The notes: generated by a model from the sequence alone, not told the origin. A DNA stretch of 59,938 nucleotides from Bacteroidaceae bacterium (GCA_017548075.1 JAFYNL010000051.1:1-59938); one strand, 5' to 3'; shown: positions 14,734-23,319, counted from the first letter of the stretch. Translations and numbers: made by a program.

Positions 14734-14757
14734 CGCAACATCGCAACATCGCAACAG
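14734..14757. repeat. octamer-triplet tract 4 (2x CGCAACAT, CGCAACAG)
   Basis: Three 8-mers marking the right edge of the island, inverted relative to tract 1 at its left edge. Confidence 0.88.
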
Positions 14758-14773
14758 CGTAAAAAAAAGAAAT

Positions 14774-14801
14774 AAAGCCACACCTTTTGGAGTGCGGCTT
14801 T
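14774..14801 (-). terminator. terminator of the 409-aa secreted protein gene
   Basis: On the minus strand, AAGCCGCAC pairs with GTGTGGCTT (one G-T pair) around TCCAAAAG, followed by a T-rich tract. A near-copy lies at 16061-16086. Confidence 0.75.
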
Positions 14802-14807
14802 TGGTTG

Positions 14808-16037
14808 CTAGTACTTAGAGTCCCTGGTATCTACGACCTTGGGGATGGGGATTTTCTTTTCTTCGTGTTGGGTGCCTGGCCACCAGATAATCAGGTGGAT
14901 AAACGGCTTTTCGAGCACCGCACCAAGAGCTTTGGAATCTTCAACAGAATAGTCCTTTATGGTATACGTCTTTTTGTCAGGATTCAGTATCAAATCGTAG
15001 GAACGGGGGTCCCAGATGGCATATCGATTGTATGCCACATTGATGACGGTTGGCAACCCGCTCTTCTTCTCGTTGGTGAGCAACTTGATATAGGATATAA
15101 TATCGTCCTTTGTGTCGAAGTGGGGCAGCTCGTACTCCTCGCCCTCTTTTTGACTGTTGTTGACGGTGCCCTTATCCGCTTCGCCCGTCTTTGATTCTCC
15201 GCTGGCTGAGGTGCCCGACTGCGCAGAACGCCTCTCGTTGGCCTTTGCTACGGCTTCTGCAGCCTCCTGGAATGTTTTGCCATTGGCCATCAAGGTGGCG
15301 GTCATCGATACTCGCCACTCCTCTTCCATGCGATTGCTGGCTTTTTGCTCCTGATACTTCTGCTTCTGGTATTTATAGACAGCGTCGCTCCAGGCTTGAG
15401 TCCATTCGTTGTAATTCTCGAATATGGCATTTGTTAACGCATTTTTAGCGCGGTCGACAACATTCAGATTGAAATCGGCAGCCTCCTTGAGGGCTTCCAA
15501 AGTGTTGATGGGAATGATGGGGTTATCTGTTTTCTTGGCTGCCTCGAGAGCTTCCTCGAAACAAGCGGCGATGGGATTCTCCAACTTGTCGGTAATGGCA
15601 CTGACAACGCCGCCAATCAGTTTTGCTCCTCCTCCAGCCAGGAAGTTGTCTATCTTATCGAGCGTAGAAGGGTTGCTGACGAACTTTTTGTACTCTTCGC
15701 GATAGCTGAGCACTTTATCGGAATTGAGTGGCACTCGGTCGGTCTTCGTCTGGCCGTTGACCGTTTGCGTTACATTGACATTGCTGGTGCCAGCATAGCT
15801 GAAGCTGACCGTAGCCATGCTGTTGGTAATTTCCGTGGGCATGCCATAGCTGTTGACCTCGATGGTTGTCTGGTCCTCTCCTGTGTAGACGATGGTTTCC
15901 ACAGAGTTGCCATAGCCATAGCGAAGGGTAGTCAGCGAGTTTGAACTCTTGTCGTAGCCAATATCGCTGTGTGGCTGTGCCCGCATGACGACAACGGCCA
16001 ATAGTGCACAAAGTGTGAGTTGCAATTTCCTTTTCAT
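14808..16037 (-). CDS. secreted hypothetical protein
   Basis: 409 residues, family not recognised. The N-terminus MKRKLQLTLCALLAVVVMRA is a signal peptide. Residues 25-105 look beta-rich (LRYGYGNSVETIVY, VSFSYAGTSNVNVTQTV), a central part about 110-270 is helical (AACFEEALEAAKK, WSDAVYKYQKQKYQEQKA), and a Ser/Gly/Glu-rich linker leads to a C-terminal alpha/beta domain (DIISYIKLLTNEKKSG onward). No lipobox and no catalytic motif seen. It is followed by a terminator that is duplicated after the next upstream gene, so the two genes are probably separate units with related 3' ends. Confidence 0.8.
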   Translation of the reverse strand: MKRKLQLTLCALLAVVVMRAQPHSDIGYDKSSNSLTTLRYGYGNSVETIVYTGEDQTTIEVNSYGMPTEITNSMATVSFSYAGTSNVNVTQTVNGQTKTDRVPLNSDKVLSYREEYKKFVSNPSTLDKIDNFLAGGGAKLIGGVVSAITDKLENPIAACFEEALEAAKKTDNPIIPINTLEALKEAADFNLNVVDRAKNALTNAIFENYNEWTQAWSDAVYKYQKQKYQEQKASNRMEEEWRVSMTATLMANGKTFQEAAEAVAKANERRSAQSGTSASGESKTGEADKGTVNNSQKEGEEYELPHFDTKDDIISYIKLLTNEKKSGLPTVINVAYNRYAIWDPRSYDLILNPDKKTYTIKDYSVEDSKALGAVLEKPFIHLIIWWPGTQHEEKKIPIPKVVDTRDSKY

Positions 16038-16060
16038 ACGTATTATTCAAATTAAGGATT

Positions 16061-16086
16061 AGCCGCACCCCTTTTGGAGTGCGGCT
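16061..16086 (-). terminator. terminator of the outer-membrane protein gene
   Basis: Perfect 8-bp stem AGCCGCAC/GTGCGGCT with a 10-nt loop. Loop and 3' flank match the terminator at 14774-14801. The minus-strand T tract is poor, so efficiency is uncertain. Confidence 0.6.
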
Positions 16087-16114
16087 TTTGGTTGAGGCTT
16101 AGGATTGGGCTCTA

Positions 16115-16597
16115 TTAGAAGTAGTAGCCGAAGCCGATGCGCAAGCCAATCTTCGTGTAGTCTGCGAAGTGGTTCAGGCACATATCAATATAGACTGCGG
16201 GCTCGATGCTGACATGATTGTTCAGATAGAAGCAGTAACCAACTTCGGGAGATACGAGGAAGTTGTCGTTCTTGTACTGTGTGCCTACATGATTGTACTT
16301 CAAAAGGCTGCCGAAGAAGAGACCGTTCTGCTGCATGTAGTAGCGAACGCCAGCTCCAAGATTGAACTCGTTGAAATGCTTGCGATGAGCCCAGCCGAAC
16401 TGACCAAGCACCATCCAGCTGTCGGCAACAAAGTAACCGCCTGTAGCGTCGAGACCAAGCTCGAAGCCTGCATTGTCTTGCCAACTCATTCCAAAACCTG
16501 TGAGTGAAGCACTAACGTACTTTGTGTCTTGCTCGAACTGTGCGAATGCACCCATTGAAACGACTGCGAAAAGCAGAGAAAGAATGATTTTTTTCAT
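16115..16597 (-). CDS. outer-membrane beta-barrel protein
   Basis: 160 residues with signal peptide (MKKIILSLLFAVVSMGAFAQ). After it, alternating amphipathic strands (YVSASLTGFGMSW, FELGLDATGGYFV, LGAGVRYYMQQNGLF, HVSIEPAVYIDM) end in a C-terminal IGLRIGFGYYF with terminal Phe, as recognised by the BAM machinery. It fits small eight-stranded outer-membrane proteins of the OmpW/porin-like group. Substrate or role unknown. Confidence 0.85.
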   Translation of the reverse strand: MKKIILSLLFAVVSMGAFAQFEQDTKYVSASLTGFGMSWQDNAGFELGLDATGGYFVADSWMVLGQFGWAHRKHFNEFNLGAGVRYYMQQNGLFFGSLLKYNHVGTQYKNDNFLVSPEVGYCFYLNNHVSIEPAVYIDMCLNHFADYTKIGLRIGFGYYF

Positions 16598-16606
16598 AAT
16601 AAAACT

Positions 16607-16634
16607 GGTTAATGGTTATTGGTTATAGGTTATT
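16607..16634 (-). repeat. heptamer leader repeat before the outer-membrane protein gene
   Basis: Four heptamers GGTTAAT, GGTTATT, GGTTATA, GGTTATT (plus-strand text), ending 9 nt from the start codon. Confidence 0.88.
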
Positions 16635-16637
16635 GAA

Positions 16638-18071
16638 TTATGCTTTATTTTTCTTGATTGCGAAGAGCCCTCCCAGCACTACCATCATGGCGAGGCCGGC
16701 GGAGAGGCCTATGTTGAGCGAGAGGCCGAAACCTTCTGGGGCGATGAGGATGTAACTGGTGCAAACGACGGTCATGAAGAGGGCCGGCAGGAGTGCTATC
16801 CAATAGAACTTCTTCTGCTTTCGGAGCCAAACTGCCGCTGCCCAAAGCATGATGCAAGCAAGGGTTTGGTTCGTCCAAGCGAAGTAGCGCCAAAGAGCGT
16901 TGAAGTCGATGAAGAACAGGGCTGTCGTGATGGCGAAGAGAGGCAGGCAGAGCATGAGTCGCTTTGCAATCTTCTTTTGGCTGAGATGCAGAAAATCGGC
17001 TGCTATGAGTCGAGCACTCCTGAAAGCTGTATCGCCACTTGTAATGGGGGCTGCAACTACGCCGAGAATGGCAAGAATGGCTCCAACGGCTCCCATCCAA
17101 CCTACGCTAATCTCCTTGACCACAATGGCGGGATTGCCCAGGGCGGCAAGTTTTTCATAGGCCGTTGCTCCTTCTTCGCCTGGCAACATGCTGGCGAACT
17201 TGACGGCTGCGGCCGCCCAGATGAGCGCCACAACGCCCTCGGTTATCATGGCTCCGTAGAAGATGGGGCGACCAAGGCGTTCGTTGGTGAGGCATCTTGC
17301 CATCAAAGGACTCTGGGTTCCGTGGAAGCCGCTAATCGCTCCGCAAGCTATTGTGATACAAAGCATTGGGAAGATGGGCAGGCCTTTCGGATGATGGGTA
17401 ATGAAGGGTGCATCGGTAATCTCTGGCATCCAGCCTTCCTTCGTGTAAATGCCCCAGCAAATGCCGATGGCCATCAGCAGAAGGGCGAGTCCGAAGACTG
17501 GATAAACTCTGCCGATGAGTTTGTCGATGGGCAGAAGCGTGGCAAGAATGAAGTAGAGGAAAATGACTGTCAGCCAGAAGCCGTTTGTGAAGAACCAGCC
17601 TTTGTCGGGAGTCATATTGTCGAGCAAGGAAGCTGGCGTCGTTACAAAGACTGCGCCCACCAGAACCAGAAGGACAAGGGCTCCAACTCGCATCACAATT
17701 CTCATTCCGTTGCCCAGCTCGTTGCCGATAATCTCTGGCAAGGAAACGCCTCCCTGACGAATGCAAATCATGCCGCAAAGGTAGTCGTGGACGGCTCCAG
17801 CGAAGATGCAGCCAAGCACTATCCAAAGATAGGCTGCAGGGCCGAACAGAATGCCCATGATGGCTCCGAAGATGGGGCCTGTGCCTGCGATGTTGAGGAA
17901 CTGAATCAGGAAGACTCGCCAAGCTGGCATGGGAATGAAGTCCACGCCGTCTCGCTTTGTGTAGCAAGGCATCTGAGTCGTGTCGCTCGGACGAAGAACT
18001 CGCTCAACAACGGCTCCGTAAAGCAAATAGCCTAACAAGAGGCATACGAGGGAAACTGAGAATGTTATCAT
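16638..18071 (-). CDS. CstA-family transporter (second of tandem pair)
   Basis: 477 residues with about 12 or more membrane helices. Family motifs include NIAGTGPIFGAIMGILFGP and WIVLGCIFAGAVHDY near the N-terminus, HGTQSPLMARC in the middle and TSGDTAFRSARLI further on. CstA-type carriers import peptides or pyruvate during carbon limitation in other bacteria. Shorter than E. coli CstA (about 700 residues) but normal for Bacteroidota. The start overlaps the stop of the upstream paralogue by ATGA, so both are made from one message. Substrate not predictable from reading. Confidence 0.9.
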   Translation of the reverse strand: MITFSVSLVCLLLGYLLYGAVVERVLRPSDTTQMPCYTKRDGVDFIPMPAWRVFLIQFLNIAGTGPIFGAIMGILFGPAAYLWIVLGCIFAGAVHDYLCGMICIRQGGVSLPEIIGNELGNGMRIVMRVGALVLLVLVGAVFVTTPASLLDNMTPDKGWFFTNGFWLTVIFLYFILATLLPIDKLIGRVYPVFGLALLLMAIGICWGIYTKEGWMPEITDAPFITHHPKGLPIFPMLCITIACGAISGFHGTQSPLMARCLTNERLGRPIFYGAMITEGVVALIWAAAAVKFASMLPGEEGATAYEKLAALGNPAIVVKEISVGWMGAVGAILAILGVVAAPITSGDTAFRSARLIAADFLHLSQKKIAKRLMLCLPLFAITTALFFIDFNALWRYFAWTNQTLACIMLWAAAVWLRKQKKFYWIALLPALFMTVVCTSYILIAPEGFGLSLNIGLSAGLAMMVVLGGLFAIKKNKA

Positions 18072-19555
18072 CGTTTAATGTTCTTTATCATGAAGGATAT
18101 AGCCACGATTGCGGTAAAGTTCCACCCTATACAATAGCCCAAAGTTGTATCGAGGCCGAAGCCGTTCTCTTTGTCTATCAGGATGAAACAAGCACTCACA
18201 GCACACATAAAGACTGCGGGGAAGTAGGCTATCAGCCAAGACCAATTCGGCAGGATGCCTTTTCCGTCGGTCCGATGCTTCAGGAAATGTGCGATTGTAA
18301 AGAAAGTGAAGGTCGCCAAAACCTGATTGAACCAAGAGACATAGAGCCAAAGCACCTTGAAACTGCTGACATTCAGCATGGCAATAGCGACAGCAAACAA
18401 GGGGGCTGTGAGGATGAGACGCTTCAGGAGAGGCTTCTGGTCGTAGTGGCTGAAATCGGCCACAATCATTCTGGCTGCTCGGAAAGTGCTGCCACCAGTA
18501 CTCATCGGGGCTGCCACGATGCCAAGCACAGCCAGCACCAGTCCGGCATTACCCAGCCAATCGTTGCACATTCGCTCTACCAAAAGACCAGGATTCATCT
18601 TAACTGTGCCGCAATTAGTCATGGCGTTATAAAGCTTCTCATAAGGCGTCGCACCAGCAATATCGAGCATATCGACGAACTTCATCGCTGCCGCAGCCCA
18701 AATGAGAGCCACAACTCCTTCGGTCACCATAGCTCCATAGAAGCAACGGAGGCCATATTTCTCGTTCTTGATGCATCGAGCCATCATGGGACTTTGCGTG
18801 GCATGGAAGCCGCTTACAGCTCCGCAGGCAATCGTGATGAAGAGGCCTGGGAACAGAGGTGTGTAGCTGACAGGATAATGGTCGGTAAAGGCTTCTGCAA
18901 GGCTGGGAATGTTGCCTTCGTGAGTGAAGATGCCGAAAGCCATGAGAATGGCCATGATGAGCAGGGCCGCTCCAAAGACGGGATAGATGGTTCCGATGAC
19001 TTTGTTGATGGAAAAGACGGTGACAGCAAGGTAGAAGACGAGTATCAGGACCGTCCAAATCAGGTTGGTATCGCCGACATCGAACAACCTCAAGGTCAGT
19101 TGCTCCATCAGTCCTGCAGGAATCAGCACAAAGGAAGCGCCCACACAAATCATCAGGACAAGCGTCACCACTCGCATCACCAATCGACAAACGCTTCCCA
19201 ATTCGTCGCCAATAATCTCAGGAAGTCCCATTCCATCTCGGCGAATGCTTATCATGCCCGCCATATAATCGTGCATGGCTCCGCCAAGAATGCAGCCCAG
19301 CACTATCCAAAGATAGGCTGCAGGGCCATAAAGAACGCCCATCATGGCTCCGAAGATAGGTCCTGTACCTGCGATGTTGAGGAACTGGACCGTATAGACT
19401 TTCCAAGTGGGCATTGGAATGTAGTCGGCTCCGTCCTGCTTTGTGTAGCAAGGAGTCTTGCGATTCGGATCAACGCCGAACACCTTCTCCACAAATGTGC
19501 CGTAGATAAAGTAACCCAGCACCAAGCAAGCCAAAGCGATACAAAATGTTAACAT
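18068..19555 (-). CDS. CstA-family transporter (first of tandem pair)
   Basis: 495 residues from the Met at 19555; an upstream in-frame Met at 19585 would add a charged segment in front of the first membrane helix and lies at the promoter. Same motifs as its neighbour: NIAGTGPIFGAMMGVLYGP, WIVLGCILGGAMHDY, HATQSPMMARC and STGGSTFRAARMI. The two proteins are clear paralogues that have diverged strongly in loops, so they may form a pair with different substrates or a heteromer. The promoter region is divergent with the GHL10 gene at 19648. Confidence 0.9.
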   Translation of the reverse strand: MLTFCIALACLVLGYFIYGTFVEKVFGVDPNRKTPCYTKQDGADYIPMPTWKVYTVQFLNIAGTGPIFGAMMGVLYGPAAYLWIVLGCILGGAMHDYMAGMISIRRDGMGLPEIIGDELGSVCRLVMRVVTLVLMICVGASFVLIPAGLMEQLTLRLFDVGDTNLIWTVLILVFYLAVTVFSINKVIGTIYPVFGAALLIMAILMAFGIFTHEGNIPSLAEAFTDHYPVSYTPLFPGLFITIACGAVSGFHATQSPMMARCIKNEKYGLRCFYGAMVTEGVVALIWAAAAMKFVDMLDIAGATPYEKLYNAMTNCGTVKMNPGLLVERMCNDWLGNAGLVLAVLGIVAAPMSTGGSTFRAARMIVADFSHYDQKPLLKRLILTAPLFAVAIAMLNVSSFKVLWLYVSWFNQVLATFTFFTIAHFLKHRTDGKGILPNWSWLIAYFPAVFMCAVSACFILIDKENGFGLDTTLGYCIGWNFTAIVAISFMIKNIKR

Positions 19556-19582
19556 GAACCGTTCTTTTTGTCTTTCCGTTTG

Positions 19583-19590
19583 CAAAGATA
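19583..19590 (-). promoter_or_regulatory. -7 box for cstA pair
   Basis: TATCTTTG on the minus strand preceded by TTCG, the extended form seen before several genes here. It lies 27 nt upstream of the chosen start at 19555. Confidence 0.55.
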
Positions 19591-19600
19591 CGAAAAAATT

Positions 19601-19628
19601 CTCTAATCTCTACTCCCTAATCCCTAAT
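19601..19628. repeat. heptamer repeat in the divergent cstA/GHL10 promoter region
   Basis: CTCTAAT, CTCTACT, CCCTAAT, CCCTAAT; the reverse complement reads GGATTAG-like units as before ilvD and the amidase gene. Confidence 0.8.
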
Positions 19629-19635
19629 CTTTTTA

Positions 19636-19643
19636 TATCTTTG
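19636..19643 (+). promoter_or_regulatory. -7 box almost abutting the GHL10 start codon
   Basis: TATCTTTG ends 4 nt before the ATG at 19648, so the transcription start would be at or next to the start codon. This implies a leaderless or near-leaderless message. Confidence 0.55.
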
Positions 19644-19647
19644 TGGC

Positions 19648-21186
19648 ATGAAACGCACATTTTATATAATATTAAGCCTTTCTGCCATTCTTTTCTGCGC
19701 AGAAACAAGGGCTCAAAGCCTCCATAAGAAAAGCGATTACCTACCAAAAAACACTCAAATACTCTCCAAAGAGGAGGGGAATCTGGACTTTTTCCATTCT
19801 GCTCCTCCTTCCCCCAAACACGAAGTCAGAGCAGTTTGGCTGACGACCATAATGGGTTTGGACTGGCCCAAGACGAAGGCTACGAACTCGATTAGCAGGG
19901 AAGAGCAGAAACAGGAACTCTGCGAGATTCTCGACCGGTTGCAGGCTTGCCGCATCAATACCGTTGTCCTGCAGACCAGAGTCCGCGGCTCCGTCATCTA
20001 TCCGAGCAAGATAGAGCCTTGGGACATGTGTCTGACTGGCACTTTCGACCGCGATCCGGGTTACGACCCGCTTGCTTTCGCCATAGAAGAGACTCACAAA
20101 CGCGGAATGGAACTCCATGCCTGGATGGTTACCGTTCCTGCCTTCAAGATTGAGAATGCCAAGAAGATGGGCAAGCGAAGCCTGCTCAAAACGCATCCTG
20201 AACTCCTGAAAAAGCATGGCGACCAATACTATCTCGACCCAGGTCTGCCAGGCTCTTCCACCTACCTGACCGCCCTTTGCAAGGAGCTTGTGAGCAATTA
20301 CGACATCGACGGTATTCACTTCGACTACATTCGCTACCCCGAGAATGCCGAGAGTTTTGGCGATGCGGCCACTTATAAGAAATATGGAAAGGGAGAGAGT
20401 AAGCGAACTTGGCGGTTGGACAACATCACCAGGATGGTTCGCGATGCCTACGAGGCCGTCAAAGACATCAAGCCTTGGGTGCGCGTAAGTTGTTCTCCTG
20501 TAGGCAAATACAAGGATTTGAGTCGCTACTCTGCAAAGGGTTGGTCAGCTTATGGCGCAGTCTATCAGGATGCTCAGGGCTGGCTCAAAGAGGGCATTAT
20601 GGACATGCTTTTGCCGATGATGTACTTTCAGGGCGACCACTTCTACCCCTTCGCAGTCGATTGGCAAGAGAATTGCTATGGTCGGACGGTTGCTCCTGGC
20701 CTCGGAATCTACTTCCTCCATCCCAGAGAGAAGGATTGGGATTGGGGCGTCATTCAGCGAGAGCTCTGCTATCTGAGGCAAATGGGACTGAGCGGACAGG
20801 CTTACTTCCGCAGCCAGTTCCTGACCGACAATGTGAAAGGCATCTACGACTATCTGCAGAAGACTTTTTATCCCTACCCTGCCCTCTTGCCTCCAATGAT
20901 TTGGCAAAGCACTTCCACTCCAGAAAAACCTCAACTTGTTTCGAGAGAGAGAGTTGACGGCATTAACGAAAGACTTGAGTGGAAGACGGAAACCGAGGGT
21001 TGCAGGTTTGTGATTTATGCCAGTTCGAAGACGCCAGTCGATACAAGCAATCCCGCAAATATCGTCAAGATGACCTACGACACAAGCTTTGTCTACAGCC
21101 TTCTTGGCACCTATTATCACGACTATCACCTCGCCATAACCGCCCTCGACCGCTTCGGCAACGAAAGTCAACCCTTAGAATTGTAA
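19648..21186 (+). CDS. secreted GHL10-family glycoside hydrolase-like protein
   Basis: 512 residues with signal peptide (MKRTFYIILSLSAILFCAET). The GHL10 (formerly DUF187) TIM-barrel shows in VRAVWLTTIMGLDWP, RINTVVLQTRVRGSVIYPSK, HKRGMELHAWMVTVPAF, IDGIHFDYIRYPE and MLLPMMYFQGD. A C-terminal fibronectin-III-like domain (about residues 420-512) ends in AITALDRFGNESQPLEL. Family members act on cell-wall or polysaccharide glycans. The next genes encode a beta-propeller and an amidase_3, which supports an envelope or peptidoglycan role. A paralogue lies at 28048-29529. Confidence 0.88.
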   Translation: MKRTFYIILSLSAILFCAETRAQSLHKKSDYLPKNTQILSKEEGNLDFFHSAPPSPKHEVRAVWLTTIMGLDWPKTKATNSISREEQKQELCEILDRLQACRINTVVLQTRVRGSVIYPSKIEPWDMCLTGTFDRDPGYDPLAFAIEETHKRGMELHAWMVTVPAFKIENAKKMGKRSLLKTHPELLKKHGDQYYLDPGLPGSSTYLTALCKELVSNYDIDGIHFDYIRYPENAESFGDAATYKKYGKGESKRTWRLDNITRMVRDAYEAVKDIKPWVRVSCSPVGKYKDLSRYSAKGWSAYGAVYQDAQGWLKEGIMDMLLPMMYFQGDHFYPFAVDWQENCYGRTVAPGLGIYFLHPREKDWDWGVIQRELCYLRQMGLSGQAYFRSQFLTDNVKGIYDYLQKTFYPYPALLPPMIWQSTSTPEKPQLVSRERVDGINERLEWKTETEGCRFVIYASSKTPVDTSNPANIVKMTYDTSFVYSLLGTYYHDYHLAITALDRFGNESQPLEL

Positions 21187-21206
21187 TACAAGCAAAAACA
21201 TACAGA

Positions 21207-22049
21207 ATGAGACAAATTCTATTGTTACTGATGAGCTTTTGTCTGACAGCTCAGGCTCAAGTGTTCCAAAGCGTCAGCCTTGAGAAGATGTCCGGCTCGA
21301 TGCCAGGAGACTGCCGCTTAGCAGGAATCAGTCCCGACGGAAGCTACATCCTGACCACAACCCTGACAAACAAGGGATTGAAGCAAGTCAATCTGGAAAC
21401 CGGCCAGACCAAACTGCTGACGGACAATCCTGGAGCCGGATTCCAACCACACATCTCAGCCGATGGGCGAAGCATCGTTTGCAAGAAAGTCAGCTTCGAC
21501 GAAAGACTCATGAGGCAGACGGCTCTGGATGTGCTCGACCTCGAAAAAGGGACTCAAAAGCAACTTCGTGCTCCCGCAAGAGAGATTCGCGAAGGCGACG
21601 GAAAAGGCCGACCTGAAGTGTTCATTGAAGATATGCAGTTGATGGTCACCATAAATGGAGTGACGAAGAACCTCTCTCCCAACGGAATCGACGACGAGAC
21701 CAGCTACATTTGGCCAAGCCTCTCGCCCAATGGCAAACGAATCCTCTATTATGTTTGTGGCGTGGGAGCCTATGTCTGCAACCTGGAAGGCAAGGAGGTG
21801 AAGTTCATTGCACACGATTGCAGAGCCCCTCAATGGTATGACGACGAAACCATCATAGGAATGAACGACCAAGACGACGGCAAGATGCTACTTTCGAGCA
21901 GCATCATGGCCTATACTCTCGACGGAAAAGTACAGGAACTGACCGACAAAACGAAGGTGCTCATGTATCCGCAATGCTGCTCCCAGAAGGGCCTCATCGT
22001 CTGCTCGGCTGCAAATGGAGAGATTTTCGTTCTGCGAACGAAGGATTAG
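21207..22049 (+). CDS. secreted WD40/TolB-like beta-propeller protein
   Basis: 280 residues from the Met at 21207, which begins a signal peptide (MRQILLLLMSFCLTAQAQ); a longer ORF upstream overlaps the previous gene and is rejected. Repeats with the SPDG/SPNGKRILYY pattern (GISPDGSYIL, SLSPNGKRILYY) indicate a TolB-type propeller. The protein is short, perhaps five or six blades. It lies between GHL10 and amidase genes in the same operon, so a role in substrate recognition or envelope assembly is plausible. Confidence 0.8.
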   Translation: MRQILLLLMSFCLTAQAQVFQSVSLEKMSGSMPGDCRLAGISPDGSYILTTTLTNKGLKQVNLETGQTKLLTDNPGAGFQPHISADGRSIVCKKVSFDERLMRQTALDVLDLEKGTQKQLRAPAREIREGDGKGRPEVFIEDMQLMVTINGVTKNLSPNGIDDETSYIWPSLSPNGKRILYYVCGVGAYVCNLEGKEVKFIAHDCRAPQWYDDETIIGMNDQDDGKMLLSSSIMAYTLDGKVQELTDKTKVLMYPQCCSQKGLIVCSAANGEIFVLRTKD

Positions 22050-22062
22050 GGATTAGAGAACT

Positions 22063-23319
22063 ATGAAAAAGACTATCATACTGCTGGCTCTCCTCATGGC
22101 AACGACCATGCAGGCTCAGCAAATAAAAGTATACCTCAATGCAGGACACGGTAGTTGGGGCCCCAATGACCGTCCGATGCCGACAATTCCATACCCGATG
22201 CTTCCGGAAACCGGTCGGCCTGATACCTGCGGCTTCTACGAGAGCAACACTAATCTGTGGAAGACCCTGGAATGTGGCACTCGACTGAAAAGGAACGGGA
22301 ACTTCAAGGTGAAGTATTCGCGCACCAAGAACGGCCCTTACCCCTATAGAGAAGGAGCATCCAACGAATTCAGATACAATCGTTCGCTTAGCGAAATTTC
22401 GGCCGAAGTTGATACTTGGGGAGCCGATATGTTCCTCTCCATACACTCCAATGCAACCAGCGAAGGCGCTCTGGTCAACTATCCGCTTTTCCTGTATCGA
22501 GGAACTGATGCCGAAGACTATGCAGCGAACAGTAAGGCTATGTGCCAGAAGATATGGCCTCGACTGACCGAAGCCATGCACGCAGATTTCGAGCCGATGA
22601 CTCACTACCAATCCTCCACAAACATTCGCGGCGACATCGACTTCTACCATAGCAGTTGGACCAACGACAAGGGCATCACAGGCTATCTGGGTGTATTGCA
22701 CCACTTGTCTCCTGGCTTCCTAAGCGAAGGATTCTTCCACACCTATCAGCCCTCTCGCCATCGAGCTTTGAACAAGGACTGGTGTCGTCAGGAAGGCATC
22801 CGATACTACAGAGGCATCCTCGACTATTTTAATGTGAACACCGATAGCTTGGGCTGCATCATGGGACAACTGCATTCAAGGAAGAAAAGCAGCGACCTTG
22901 AACTCTTCGCGGCAATCTCAGGTTCGCTCGATGAATATATGCCAGCAAACGGCATTACCGTGAGACTGAAGGACAACAACGGAGAAATTGTCGATACCTA
23001 CGAGACAGACCAGAACTACAACGGCATTTTCGTATTCTACGACCTCCGTCCTGGCCGGTACTACATCGAGATGAAAGGCGAAGGCTTCAGAACCCGCCAG
23101 GGCAAAGTAAACGCCACAACGGTTAAGGCAAAGACCACTACCTACAAAAGCATCTTCATGATTGATGGCGAGAGTACACCTTTCGACGACGAAACAGGCA
23201 TAGAAGGAGTCAGCAGTTCGCAGTCAACGCCACAAAATATCTACGACCTCAGTGGACGCCGCGTTACCACTCCACGAAAAGGAATCTACATCATAGATGG
23301 CAAAAAAATAGCTTTCTAA
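22063..23319 (+). CDS. secreted amidase_3-type N-acetylmuramoyl-L-alanine amidase with C-terminal tag
   Basis: 418 residues with signal peptide (MKKTIILLALLMATTMQAQ). The zinc-amidase fold is marked by YLNAGHGSWG (first His ligand), FLSIHSNATS (second His) and LSEGFF (catalytic Glu region). A carboxypeptidase-regulatory-like beta-sandwich follows (about 285-365; NGITVRLKDNNGEIVDTY). The end IYDLSGRRVTTPRKGIYIID then GKK is a Prevotella-style C-terminal tag, also on the GH2 protein at 37225. The start follows two GGATTAG heptamers, one containing the previous stop. It cleaves the amide between N-acetylmuramic acid and peptide in peptidoglycan, by family. Confidence 0.87.
   Translation: MKKTIILLALLMATTMQAQQIKVYLNAGHGSWGPNDRPMPTIPYPMLPETGRPDTCGFYESNTNLWKTLECGTRLKRNGNFKVKYSRTKNGPYPYREGASNEFRYNRSLSEISAEVDTWGADMFLSIHSNATSEGALVNYPLFLYRGTDAEDYAANSKAMCQKIWPRLTEAMHADFEPMTHYQSSTNIRGDIDFYHSSWTNDKGITGYLGVLHHLSPGFLSEGFFHTYQPSRHRALNKDWCRQEGIRYYRGILDYFNVNTDSLGCIMGQLHSRKKSSDLELFAAISGSLDEYMPANGITVRLKDNNGEIVDTYETDQNYNGIFVFYDLRPGRYYIEMKGEGFRTRQGKVNATTVKAKTTTYKSIFMIDGESTPFDDETGIEGVSSSQSTPQNIYDLSGRRVTTPRKGIYIIDGKKIAF

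Noticed and set aside
17957-19552. 531-codon plus-strand frame opposite cstA
   Set aside because: His/Ser-rich antisense shadow of a membrane protein gene.
23221-23319. Type IX secretion sorting domain
   Set aside because: Only a short tag is seen; it is not the full 70-80-residue T9SS domain and no por genes are in the window.
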